Positions 41,401-54,417 of a stretch of 64,000 bases of DNA are shown here, one piece after another (the first letter of the stretch is position 1; every line of letters starts with the position of its first letter). The position numbers were made by a program, and so were the translations under genes. Under the pieces are notes generated by a model. It was not told the origin of the DNA. It saw only the letters and a program-made list of their open reading frames with translations, and searched no databases. This DNA is from Annona cherimola (lineage: Eukaryota > Streptophyta > Magnoliopsida > Magnoliales > Annonaceae): positions 47,106,012 through 47,170,011 of the forward strand of contig CM059971.1 of assembly GCA_030490835.1 (NCBI GenBank), in the 5' to 3' direction.

Positions 41401-42435
41401 TAAAAGCATTGAAATTGAATCAAATGAATTCAGTCGGATAGAATGAACTGTGATTATTTAGAATAGTGTACAACTCGATCTAATTGACTTAATTTGACTG
41501 TAATGTGAACGAGTAAACTTTAACGCATTCCAATAGATTCAAAACAACCGAATCGGAGGTAAGGAACTTCAATAAATAAGAACTAGCAACAATCCCTTGA
41601 TTTCGTTTACATTCGAACGACAACGGAGGACGTTAAAGGCATTCAAATCGAATCAAATGCATTGAGTTGGATAGAATGAACTTTGATTATTTAGAATAGT
41701 GTACAACTCTATCTAATTGACTTGATTTTACTGTAATGTGAACGAATAAACTTTAACGCATTCCAATAGATTCAAAACAACCGAATCGGAGGTAAGGAAC
41801 CTCAATAAATAAGAACTAGCAACAATCCCCTGATTTCGTTTACATTCGATCGACAACGGATGACGTTAAAGGCATTCAAATCGAATCAAACGAATTCAGT
41901 CAGATAGAATGAACTGTGATTATTTAGGATAGTGTACAACTCAATCTAATTGACTTAATTTGTCTGTAATGTGAACGAGTAAACTTTAACGCATTCTAAT
42001 AGATTCAAAACAACCGAATCGGAGGTAAGGAATTTCAATAAATAAGAACTAGCAACAATCCCTTGATTTTATATACATTTGAACGACAACGAATGACCTT
42101 AAAAGCATTGAAATCGAATCAAATGAATTCAGTTGGATAGAATGAACTTTGATTATTTAGAATAGTGTACAACTCAATCTAATTGACTTAATTTTACTGT
42201 AACGAGAACGAGTAAACTTTAACTCATTCTAATAGATTCAAAACAACCGAATCGGAAGTAAGGAACTTCAATAAATAAGAACTAGCAACAATCGCTTTAT
42301 TTCGTTTACGTTCGAAAGACAACGGATGACGTTAAAGGCATTCAAATCGAATCAAATGAATTGAGTGGGATAGAACGAACTTTGATTATTTAGAATAGTG
42401 TACAACTCAATCTAATTGACTTTATTTGACTGTAA
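38472..42435 (+). repeat. 8-monomer and 9-monomer copies of one HOR unit
   Basis: The G monomer (GAATGAGTAAAGTTTAACG) starts at 38472 and again at 40336, 1864 bp or exactly 8 monomers later. Corresponding monomers downstream (C beginning AACGAGAACG at 39171 and 41269; the rare TTAGGATAG at about 39826 and 41924) are instead 2098 bp apart, or 9 monomers. The first copy has a mosaic C/E monomer at 38938 where the second has separate C (40802) and E (41035) monomers, so the copies differ by one monomer. Confidence 0.8.
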
Positions 42436-43719
42436 AGAGAACGAGTAAACTTTAACGCATTTTAAAAGATTCAAAACAACCGAATCGGAAGTATGGAACT
42501 TCAATAAATAAGAACTAGCAACAATCCCTTTATTTCGTTTGCATTGGAACGACAACAAATGACCTTAAAGGCGTTCGAATCGAATCAACTGAATTCAGTC
42601 GGATAGAATGAACTTTGATTATTTAGAATAGTGTACAACTCAATCTAATTGACTTAATTTGACTGTAATGTGAACGAATAAACTTTAACGCATTCCAATA
42701 GATTCAAAACAACCGAATCGAATGTAAGGAACTTCAATAAATAAGAACTAACAACAATCCCTTAATTTTGTTTGCATACGAACGACAACGGATGACGGTA
42801 ATGGCATTCAAATCGAATCAAATGAATTGAGTTGGATAGAATCAACTTTGATTATTTAGAATAGTGTACAACTCAATCTAATTGACTTGATTTTACTGTA
42901 ATGAGAATGAGTAAAGTTTAACGCATTCTAATAAATTCAAAACAACCAAATCGCACGTAAGGAACTTCAATAAACAAGAACTAACAACTATCCCTTGATT
43001 TTATTTACATTCGAACGACAACAAACGACCTTAAAAGCATTGAAATCGAATCAAATGAATTAATTCGGATATAACGAACTTTGATTATTTAGAATACTGT
43101 ACAACTCAATCTAATTGACTTGATTTGACTGTAATGAGAACGAGTAAACTTTAACGCATTCTAATAGATTCAAAACAACCGAATCGGATGTAAAGAACTT
43201 CAATAAATAAGAACTAGCAACAATCCCCTTATTTCGTTTGCATTGGAACGACAACGGATGACCTTAAACGCGTTCGAATCGAATCAACTGAATTCAGTCG
43301 GATAGAATGAACTGTGATTATTTAGAATAGTGTACAACTCAATCTAATTGACTTCATTTGACTGTAATGTGAACGAGTAAACTTTAACGCATTCCAATAG
43401 ATTCAAAACAACCTAATCGGAGGTAAGGAACTTCAATAAACAAGAATTAACAACAATCGCTTGATTTTATTTACATTCGAACGACAACGAACGACCTTAA
43501 AAGCATTTAAATCGAATCAAAAGAATTCAGTCGAATAGAACGAACTTTGATTATTTAGAATAGTGTACAACTCAATCTAATTGACTTGATTTTACAGTAA
43601 TGAGAATGAGTAAACTTTAACGCATTCTAATAGATTCAAAACAACCAAATCGGATGTAAGGAATTTTCAATAAACAAGAATTAACAACAATCCCTTGATT
43701 TTATATACATTCGAACGAC

Positions 43720-46700
43720 AACAAACGACCTTAAAAGCATTGAAATCGAATCAAATGAATTAATTCGGATAGAACGAACTTAGATTATTTAGAATAGTGT
43801 ACAACTCAATCTAATTGACTTGATTTGACTGTAATGAGAACGAGTAAACTTTAACGCATTCTAATAGATTCAAAACAACCGAATCGGATGTAAGGAACTT
43901 CAATAAATAAGAACTAGCAACAATCCCTTTATTTCGTTTGCATTGGAACGACAACAAATGACCTTAAAAGCATTGAAATCGAATCAAATGAATTCAGTTG
44001 GATAGAATGAACTTTGATTATTTAGAATAGTGTACAACTCAATCTAATTGACTTAATTTTACTGTAACGAGAACGAGTAAACTTTAACGCATTCTAATAG
44101 ATTCAAAACAACCAAATCGAACGTAAGGAACTTCAATAAACAAGAATTAACAACAATTCCTTGATTTTATTTACATTCGAATGATAACGAACGACCTTAA
44201 AAGCATTGAAATTGAATCAAATGAATTAATTCGGATATAACAAACTTTGATTATTTAGAATAGTGTACAACTCGATCTAATTGACTTAATTTGACTGTAA
44301 TGTGAACGAGTAAACTTTAACGCATTCCAATAGATTCAAAACAACCGAATCGGAGGTAAGGAACTTCAATAAATAAGAACTAGCAACAATCCCTTGATTT
44401 CGTTTACATTCGAACGACAACGGAGGACGTTAAAGGCATTCAAATCGAATCAAATGCATTGAGTTGGATAGAATGAACTTTGATTATTTAGAATAGTGTA
44501 CAACTCAATCTAATTGACTTGATTTTACTGTAATGTCAACGAATAAACTTTAACGCATTCCAATAGATTCAAAACAACCGAATCGGAGGTAAGGAACCTC
44601 AATAAATAAGAACTAGCAACAATCCCTTGATTTCGTTTACATTCGATCGACAACGGATGACGTTAAAGGCATTCAAATCGAATCAAACGAATTCAGTCAG
44701 ATAGAATGAACTGTGATTATTTAGGATAGTGTACAACTCAATCTAATTGACTTAATTTGTCTGTAATGTGAACGAGTAAACTTTAACGCATTCCAATAGA
44801 TTCAAAACAACCGAATCGGACGTAAGGAACTTCAATAAATAAGAACTAGCAACAATCCCTTGATTTTATATACATTTGAACGACAACGAATGACCTTAAA
44901 AGCATTGAAATCGAATCAAATGAATTCAGTTGGATAGAATAAACTTTGATTATTTAGAATAGTGTACAACTCAATCTAATTGACTTAATTTTACTGTAAT
45001 GATAACGAGTAAACTTTAACGCATTCTAATAGATTCAAAACAACCAAATCGAACGTAAGGAACTTCAATAAACAAGAATTAACAACAATCCCTTGATTTA
45101 TTTACATTCGAACGACAACGAACGACCTTAAAAGCATTTAAATCGAATCAAATGAATTCAGTCGAATAGAACGAACTTTGATTATTTAGAATAGTGTACA
45201 ACTCAATCTAATTGACTTTATTTGACTGTAAAGAGAACGAGTAAACTTTTACGCATTTTAATAGATTCAAAACAACCGAATCGGAAGTATGGAACTTCAA
45301 TAAATAAGAACTAGCAACAATCCCTTTATTTCGTTTGCATTGGAACGACAACAAATGACCTTAAAGGCGTTCGAATCGAATCAACTGAATTCAGTCGGAT
45401 AGAATGAACTTTGATTATTTAGAATAGTGTACAACTCAATCTAATTGACTTAATTTGACTGTAATGTGAACGAACAAACTTTAACGCATTCCAATAGATT
45501 CAAAACAACCGAATCGAATGTAAGGAACTTCAATAAATAAGAACTAACAACAATCCCTTAATTTCGTTTGCATACGAACGACAACGGATGACGGTAATGG
45601 CATTCAAATCGAATCAAATGAATTGAGTTGGATAGAATCAACTTTGATTATTTAGAATAGTGTACAACTCAATCTAATTGACTTGATTTTTCTGTAATGA
45701 GAATGAGTAAAGTTTAACGCATTCTAATAGATTCAAAACAACCAAATCGCACGTAAGGAACTTCAATAAACAAGAACTAACAACTATCCCTTGATTTTAT
45801 TTACATTCGAACGACAACAAACGACCTTAAAAGCATTGAAATCGAATCAAATGAATTAATTCGGATAGAACGAACTTAGATTATTTAGAATAGTGTACAA
45901 CTCAATCTAATTGACTTGATTTGACTGTAATGAGAACGAGTAAACTTTAACGCATTCTAATAGATTCAAAACAACCGAATCGGATGTAAGGAACTTCAAT
46001 AAATAAGAACTAGCAACAATCCCTTTATTTCGTTTGCATTGGAACGACAACAAATGACCTTAAAAGCATTGAAATCGAATCAAATGAATTCAGTTGGATA
46101 GAATGAACTTTGATTATTTAGAATAGTGTACAACTCAATCTAATTGACTTAATTTTACTGTAACGAGAACGAGTAAACTTTAACGCATTCTAATAGATTC
46201 AAAACAACCAAATCGAACGTAAGGAACTTCAATAAACAAGAATTAACAACAATTCCTTGATTTTATTTACATTCGAATGATAACGAACGACCTTAAAAGC
46301 ATTGAAATTGAATCAAATGAATTAATTCGGATATAACAAACTTTGATTATTTAGAATAGTGTACAACTCGATCTAATTGACTTAATTTGACTGTAATGTG
46401 AACGAGTAAACTTTAACGCATTCCAATAGATTCAAAACAACCGAATCGGAGGTAAGGAACTTCAATAAATAAGAACTAGCAACAATCCCTTGATTTCGTT
46501 TACATTCGAACGACAACGGAGGACGTTAAAGGCATTCAAATCGAATCAAATGCATTGAGTTGGATAGAATGAACTTTGATTATTTAGAATAGTGTACAAC
46601 TCAATCTAATTGACTTGATTTTACTGTAATGTCAACGAATAAACTTTAACGCATTCCAATAGATTCAAAACAACCGAATCGGAGGTAAGGAACCTCAATA

Positions 46701-49700
46701 AATAAGAACTAGCAACAATCCCTTGATTTCGTTTACATTCGATCGACAACGGATGACGTTAAAGGCATTCAAATCGAATCAAACGAATTCAGTCAGATAG
46801 AATGAACTGTGATTATTTAGGATAGTGTACAACTCAATCTAATTGACTTAATTTGTCTGTAATGTGAACGAGTAAACTTTAACGCATTCCAATAGATTCA
46901 AAACAACCGAATCGGACGTAAGGAACTTCAATAAATAAGAACTAGCAACAATCCCTTGATTTTATATACATTTGAACGACAACGAATGACCTTAAAAGCA
47001 TTGAAATCGAATCAAATGAATTCAGTTGGATAGAATAAACTTTGATTATTTAGAATAGTGTACAACTCAATCTAATTGACTTAATTTTACTGTAATGATA
47101 ACGAGTAAACTTTAACGCATTCTAATAGATTCAAAACAACCAAATCGAACGTAAGGAACTTCAATAAACAAGAATTAACAACAATCCCTTGATTTATTTA
47201 CATTCGAACGACAACGAACGACCTTAAAAGCATTTAAATCGAATCAAATGAATTCAGTCGAATAGAACGAACTTTGATTATTTAGAATAGTGTACAACTC
47301 AATCTAATTGACTTTATTTGACTGTAAAGAGAACGAGTAAACTTTTACGCATTTTAATAGATTCAAAACAACCGAATCGGAAGTATGGAACTTCAATAAA
47401 TAAGAACTAGCAACAATCCCTTTATTTCGTTTGCATTGGAACGACAACAAATGACCTTAAAGGCGTTCGAATCGAATCAACTGAATTCAGTCGGATAGAA
47501 TGAACTTTGATTATTTAGAATAGTGTACAACTCAATCTAATTGACTTAATTTGACTGTAATGTGAACGAACAAACTTTAACGCATTCCAATAGATTCAAA
47601 ACAACCGAATCGAATGTAAGGAACTTCAATAAATAAGAACTAACAACAATCCCTTAATTTCGTTTGCATACGAACGACAACGGATGACGGTAATGGCATT
47701 CAAATCGAATCAAATGAATTGAGTTGGATAGAATCAACTTTGATTATTTAGAATAGTGTACAACTCAATCTAATTGACTTGATTTTTCTGTAATGAGAAT
47801 GAGTAAAGTTTAACGCATTCTAATAGATTCAAAACAACCAAATCGCACGTAAGGAACTTCAATAAACAAGAACTAACAACTATCCCTTGATTTTATTTAC
47901 ATTCGAACGACAACAAACGACCTTAAAAGCATTGAAATCGAATCAAATGAATTAATTCGGATAGAACGAACTTAGATTATTTAGAATAGTGTACAACTCA
48001 ATCTAATTGACTTGATTTGACTGTAATGAGAACGAGTAAACTTTAACGCATTCTAATAGATTCAAAACAACCGAATCGGATGTAAGGAACTTCAATAAAT
48101 AAGAACTAGCAACAATCCCTTTATTTCGTTTGCATTGGAACGACAACAAATGACCTTAAAAGCATTGAAATCGAATCAAATGAATTCAGTTGGATAGAAT
48201 GAACTTTGATTATTTAGAATAGTGTACAACTCAATCTAATTGACTTAATTTTACTGTAACGAGAACGAGTAAACTTTAACGCATTCTAATAGATTCAAAA
48301 CAACCAAATCGAACGTAAGGAACTTCAATAAACAAGAATTAACAACAATTCCTTGATTTTATTTACATTCGAATGATAACGAACGACCTTAAAAGCATTG
48401 AAATTGAATCAAATGAATTAATTCGGATATAACAAACTTTGATTATTTAGAATAGTGTACAACTCGATCTAATTGACTTAATTTGACTGTAATGTGAACG
48501 AGTAAACTTTAACGCATTCCAATAGATTCAAAACAACCGAATCGGAGGTAAGGAACTTCAATAAATAAGAACTAGCAACAATCCCTTGATTTCGTTTACA
48601 TTCGAACGACAACGGAGGACGTTAAAGGCATTCAAATCGAATCAAATGCATTGAGTTGGATAGAATGAACTTTGATTATTTAGAATAGTGTACAACTCAA
48701 TCTAATTGACTTGATTTTACTGTAATGTCAACGAATAAACTTTAACGCATTCCAATAGATTCAAAACAACCGAATCGGAGGTAAGGAACCTCAATAAATA
48801 AGAACTAGCAACAATCCCTTGATTTCGTTTACATTCGATCGACAACGGATGACGTTAAAGGCATTCAAATCGAATCAAACGAATTCAGTCAGATAGAATG
48901 AACTGTGATTATTTAGGATAGTGTACAACTCAATCTAATTGACTTGATTTTTCTGTAATGAGAATGAGTAAAGTTTAACGCATTCTAATAGATTCAAAAC
49001 AACCAAATCGCACGTAAGGAACTTCAATAAACAAGAACTAACAACTATCCCTTGATTTTATTTACATTCGAACGACAACAAACGACCTTAAAAGCATTGA
49101 AATCGAATCAAATGAATTAATTCGGATAGAACGAACTTAGATTATTTAGAATAGTGTACAACTCAATCTAATTGACTTGATTTGACTGTAATGAGAACGA
49201 GTAAACTTTAACGCATTCTAATAGATTCAAAACAACCGAATCGGATGTAAGGAACTTCAATAAATAAGAACTAGCAACAATCCCTTGATTTATTTACATT
49301 CGAACGACAACAAACGACCTTAAAAGCATTTAAATCGAATCAAATGAATTCAGTCGAATAGAACGAACTTTGATTATTTAGAATAGTGTACAACTCAATC
49401 TAATTGACTTTATTTGACTGTAAAGAGAACGAGTAAACTTTTACGCATTTTAATAGATTCAAAACAACCGAATCGGAAGTATGGAACTTCAATAAATAAG
49501 AACTAGCAACAATCCCTTTATTTCGTTTGCATTGGAACGACAACAAATGACCTTAAAGGCGTTCGAATCGAATCAACTGAATTCAGTCGGATAGAATGAA
49601 CTTTGATTATTTAGAATAGTGTACAACTCAATCTAATTGACTTAATTTGACTGTAATGTGAACGAACAAACTTTAACGCATTCCAATAGATTCAAAACAA

Positions 49701-50970
49701 CCGAATCGAATGTAAGGAACTTCAATAAATAAGAACTAACAACAATCCCTTAATTTCGTTTGCATACGAACGACAACGGATGACGGTAATGGCATTCAAA
49801 TCGAATCAAATGAATTGAGTTGGATAGAATCAACTTTGATTATTTAGAATAGTGTACAACTCAATCTAATTGACTTGATTTTTCTGTAATGAGAATGAGT
49901 AAAGTTTAACGCATTCTAATAGATTCAAAACAACCAAATCGCACGTAAGGAACTTCAATAAACAAGAACTAACAACTATCCCTTGATTTTATTTACATTC
50001 GAACGACAACAAACGACCTTAAAAGCATTGAAATCGAATCAAATGAATTAATTCGGATAGAACGAACTTAGATTATTTAGAATAGTGTACAACTCAATCT
50101 AATTGACTTGATTTGACTGTAATGAGAACGAGTAAACTTTAACGCATTCTAATAGATTCAAAACAACCGAATCGGATGTAAGGAACTTCAATAAATAAGA
50201 ACTAGCAACAATCCCTTTATTTCGTTTGCATTGGAACGACAACAAATGACCTTAAAAGCATTGAAATCGAATCAAATGAATTCAGTTGGATAGAATGAAC
50301 TTTGATTATTTAGAATAGTGTACAACTCAATCTAATTGACTTAATTTTACTGTAACGAGAACGAGTAAACTTTAACGCATTCTAATAGATTCAAAACAAC
50401 CAAATCGAACGTAAGGAACTTCAATAAACAAGAATTAACAACAATTCCTTGATTTTATTTACATTCGAATGATAACGAACGACCTTAAAAGCATTGAAAT
50501 TGAATCAAATGAATTAATTCGGATATAACAAACTTTGATTATTTAGAATAGTGTACAACTCGATCTAATTGACTTAATTTGACTGTAATGTGAACGAGTA
50601 AACTTTAACGCATTCCAATAGATTCAAAACAACCGAATCGGAGGTAAGGAACTTCAATAAATAAGAACTAGCAACAATCCCTTGATTTCGTTTACATTCG
50701 AACGACAACGGAGGACGTTAAAGGCATTCAAATCGAATCAAATGCATTGAGTTGGATAGAATGAACTTTGATTATTTAGAATAGTGTACAACTCAATCTA
50801 ATTGACTTGATTTTACTGTAATGTCAACGAATAAACTTTAACGCATTCCAATAGATTCAAAACAACCGAATCGGAGGTAAGGAACCTCAATAAATAAGAA
50901 CTAGCAACAATCCCTTGATTTCGTTTACATTCGATCGACAACGGATGACGTTAAAGGCATTCAAATCGAA
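43720..50970 (+). repeat. 9-monomer HOR, about 2096 bp, three full copies and a partial fourth
   Basis: The B monomer beginning TGTCAACGAATAAAC occurs at 44532, 46628, 48724 and 50820, always 2096 bp apart. The order is B, B/E hybrid, C (a 2-bp loss in TTGATTTATTTAC), A (AAAGAGAACG), I, G, H/E hybrid, C (AACGAGAACG), B. The rare CGAACTTAGATT also recurs at this spacing (about 43775 and 45871). The unit includes fixed hybrid monomers, so the hybrids formed before amplification. The copy starting at 48724 has a replaced segment, and the last copy is cut at about 50970. Confidence 0.88.
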
Positions 50971-50980
50971 TCGCACGTAA
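50960..50980 (+). other. Off-register deletion junction, 133 bp lost
   Basis: The B monomer starting at 50820 is joined after about 153 bases to a G monomer at about its 53rd base, so the next anchor is at 51153, 333 bp away rather than 466. The join reads CAAATCGAATCGCACG, in which the shared AATC could come from either parent, so about 4 bp of microhomology is present. This is the only place where I see the 233-bp register break by more than a few bases. Confidence 0.88.
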
Positions 50981-53900
50981 GGAACTTCAATAAACAAGAA
51001 CTAACAACTATCCCTTGATTTTATTTACATTCGAACGACAACAAACGACCTTAAAAGCATTGAAATCGAATCAAATGAATTAATTCGGATATAACGAACT
51101 TTGATTATTTAGAATACTGTACAACTCAATCTAATTGACTTGATTTGACTGTAATGAGAACGAGTAAACTTTAACGCATTCTAATAGATTAAAAACAACC
51201 GAATCGGATGTAAGGAACTTCAATAAATAAGAACTAGCAACAATGCCCTTATTTCGTTTGCATTGGAACGACAACAAATGACCTTAAACGCGTTCGAATC
51301 GAATCAACTGAATTCAGTCGGATAGAATGAACTGTGATTATTTAGAATAGTGTACAACTCAATCTAATTGACTTCATTTGACTGTAATGTGAACGAGTAA
51401 ACTTTAACGCATTCCAATAGATTCAAAACAACCTAATCGGAGGTAAGGAACTTCAATAAACAAGAATTAACAACAATCCCTTGATTTTATTTACATTCGA
51501 ACGACAACGAACGACCTTAAAAGCATTTAAATCGAATCAAAAGAATTCAGTCGAATAGAACGAACTTTGATTATTTAGAATAGTGTACAACTCAATCTAA
51601 TTGACTTGATTTTACAGTAATGAGAATGAGTAAACTTTAACGCATTCTAATAGATTCAAAACAACCAAATCGGATGTAAGGAATTTTCAATAAACAAGAA
51701 TTAACAACAATCCCTTGATTTTATATACATTCGAACGACAACAAACGACCTTAAAAGCATTGAAATCGAATCAAATGAATTAATTCGGATAGAACGAACT
51801 TTGATTATTTAGAATAGTGTACAACTCAATCTAATTGACTTGATTTGACTGTAATGAGAACGAGTAAACTTTAACGCATTCTAATAGATTCAAAACAACC
51901 GAATCGGAAGTATGGAACTTCAATAAATAAGAACTAGCAACAATCCCTTTATTTCGTTTGCATTGGAACGACAACAAATGACCTTAAAGGCGTTCGAATC
52001 GAATCAACTGAATTCAGTCGGATAGAATGAACTTTGATTATTTAGAATAGTGTACAACTCAATCTAATTGACTTGATTTGACTGTAATGTGAACGAATAA
52101 ACTTTAACGCATTCCAATAGATTCAAAACAACCGAATCGGACGTAAGGAACTCCAATAAGTAAGAAGTAGCAACAATCCCTTGATTTCGTTTCCATACGA
52201 ACGACAATGGATGACGGTAAAGGCATTCAAATCGAATCAAATGAATTGAGTTGGATAGAACGAACTTTGATTATTTAGAATAGTTTACAACTAAATCTAA
52301 TTGACTTAATTTTACTGTAATGAGAACGAGTAAACTTTAACGCATTCTAATAGATTCAAAACAACCAAATCGAACGTAAGGAACTTTCAATAAACAAGAA
52401 TTAACAACAATCCCTTGATTTTATTTACATTCGAACGACAACGAACGACCTTAAAAGCATTGAAATGGAATCAAATGAATTCAGTCGGGTAGAATGAACT
52501 TTGATTATTTAGAATAGTGTACAACTCAATCTAATTGACTTGATTTGACTGTAATGAGAACGAGTAAACTTTAACGCATTCTAATAGATTCAAAACAACC
52601 GAATCGGAAGTAAGGAACTTCAATAAATTAGAACTAGCAACAATCACTTTATTTCGATTGCATACGAACGACAACGGATGACCTTAAAGGCGTTCGAATC
52701 GAATCAAATGAATTGAGTTGGATAGAACGAACTTTGATTATTTAGAATAGTGTACAACTCAATCTAATTGACTTGATTTGACTGTAATGAGAACGAGTAA
52801 ACTTTAACGCATTCTAATAGATTCAAAACAACCGAATCGGAAGTATGGAACTTCAATAAATAAGAACTAGCAACAATCCCTTTATTTCGTTTGCATTGGA
52901 ACGACAACAAATGACCTTAAAGGCGTTCGAATCGAATCAACTGAATTCAGTCGGATAGAATGAACTTTGATTATTTAGAATAGTGTACAACTCAATCTAA
53001 TTGACTTCATTTGACTGTAATGTGAACGAGTAAACTTTAACGCATTCCAATAGATTCAAAACAACCGAATCGGAGGTAAGGAACTTCAATAAATAAGAAC
53101 TAGCAACAATCGCTTGATTTCGTTTACATTCGAACGACAACGGATGACGTTAAAGACATTCAAATCGAATCAAATGAATTGAGTTGGATAGAATGAACTT
53201 TGATTATTTAGAATAGTTTACAACTAAATCTAATTGACTTAATTTTACTGTAATGAGAACGAGTAAACTTTAACGCATTCTAATAGATTCAAAACAACCA
53301 AATCGAACGTAAGAAACTTTCAATAAACAAGAATTAACAACAATCCCTTGATTTTATTTACATTCGAACGACAACGAACGACCTTAAAAGCATTGAAATG
53401 GAATCAAATGAATTCAGTCGGATAGAATGAACTTTGATTATTTAGAATAGTGTACAACTCAATCTAATTGACTTGATTTGACTGTAATGAGAACGAGTAA
53501 ACTTTAACGCATTCTAATAGATTCAAAACAACCGAATCGGAAGTAAGGAACTTCAATAAATAAGAACTAGCAACAATCGCTTTATTTCGTTTACGTTCGA
53601 AAGACAACGGATGACGTTAAAGGCATTCAAATCGAACCAAATGAATTGAGTTGGATAGAATGAACTTTGATTATTTAGAATAGTGTACAACTCAATCTAA
53701 TTGACTTGATTTTACTGTAACGAGAACGAGTAAACTTTAACGCATTCTTATAGATTCAAAACAACCGAATCGGAAGTAAGGAACTTCAATAAATAAGAAC
53801 TAGCAACAATCCCTTTATTTCGTTTGCATTGGAACGACAACAAATGACCTTAAAGGCGTTCGAATCGAATCAACTGAATTCAGTCGGATAGAATGAACTG

Positions 53901-54417
53901 TGATTATTTAGAATAGTGTACAACTCAATCTAATTGACTTCATTTGACTGTAATGTGAACGAGTAAACTTTAACGCATTCCAATAGATTCAAAACAACCG
54001 AATCGGAGGTAAGGAACTTCAATAAATAAGAACTAGCAACGATCCCTTGATTTCGTTTACATTTGAACGACAACGGATGACGTTAAAGGCATTCAAATCG
54101 AATCAAATGAATTGAGTTGGATAGAATGAACTTTGATTATTTAGAATAGTGTACAACTCAATCTAATTGACTTAATTTTACTGTAATGTGAACGAGTAAA
54201 CTTTAACGCATTCTAATAGATTCAAAACAACCAAATCGAACGTAAGGAACTTCAATAAACAAGAATTAACAACAATCCCTTGATTTTATTTACATTCGAA
54301 CGACAACGAACGACCTTAAAAGCATTTAAATCGAATCAAAAGAATTCAGTCGAATAGAACGAACTTTGATTATTTAGAATACTGTACAACTCAATCTAAT
54401 TGACTTGATTTGACTGT
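50971..54417 (+). repeat. Mixed zone between the 9-monomer and 7-monomer domains
   Basis: The first 0.9 kb (about 50971-51870) repeats the sequence at 42951-43850 with a constant offset of 8020 bp, including the rare ACCTAATCGG (43411 and 51431) and ACCTTAAACGCG (43261 and 51281). After that come A, D, C, A, B and C monomers in irregular order, with the rare ACGTTCGAAAGAC word at about 53592 also seen at about 40208 and 42307. Confidence 0.75.
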
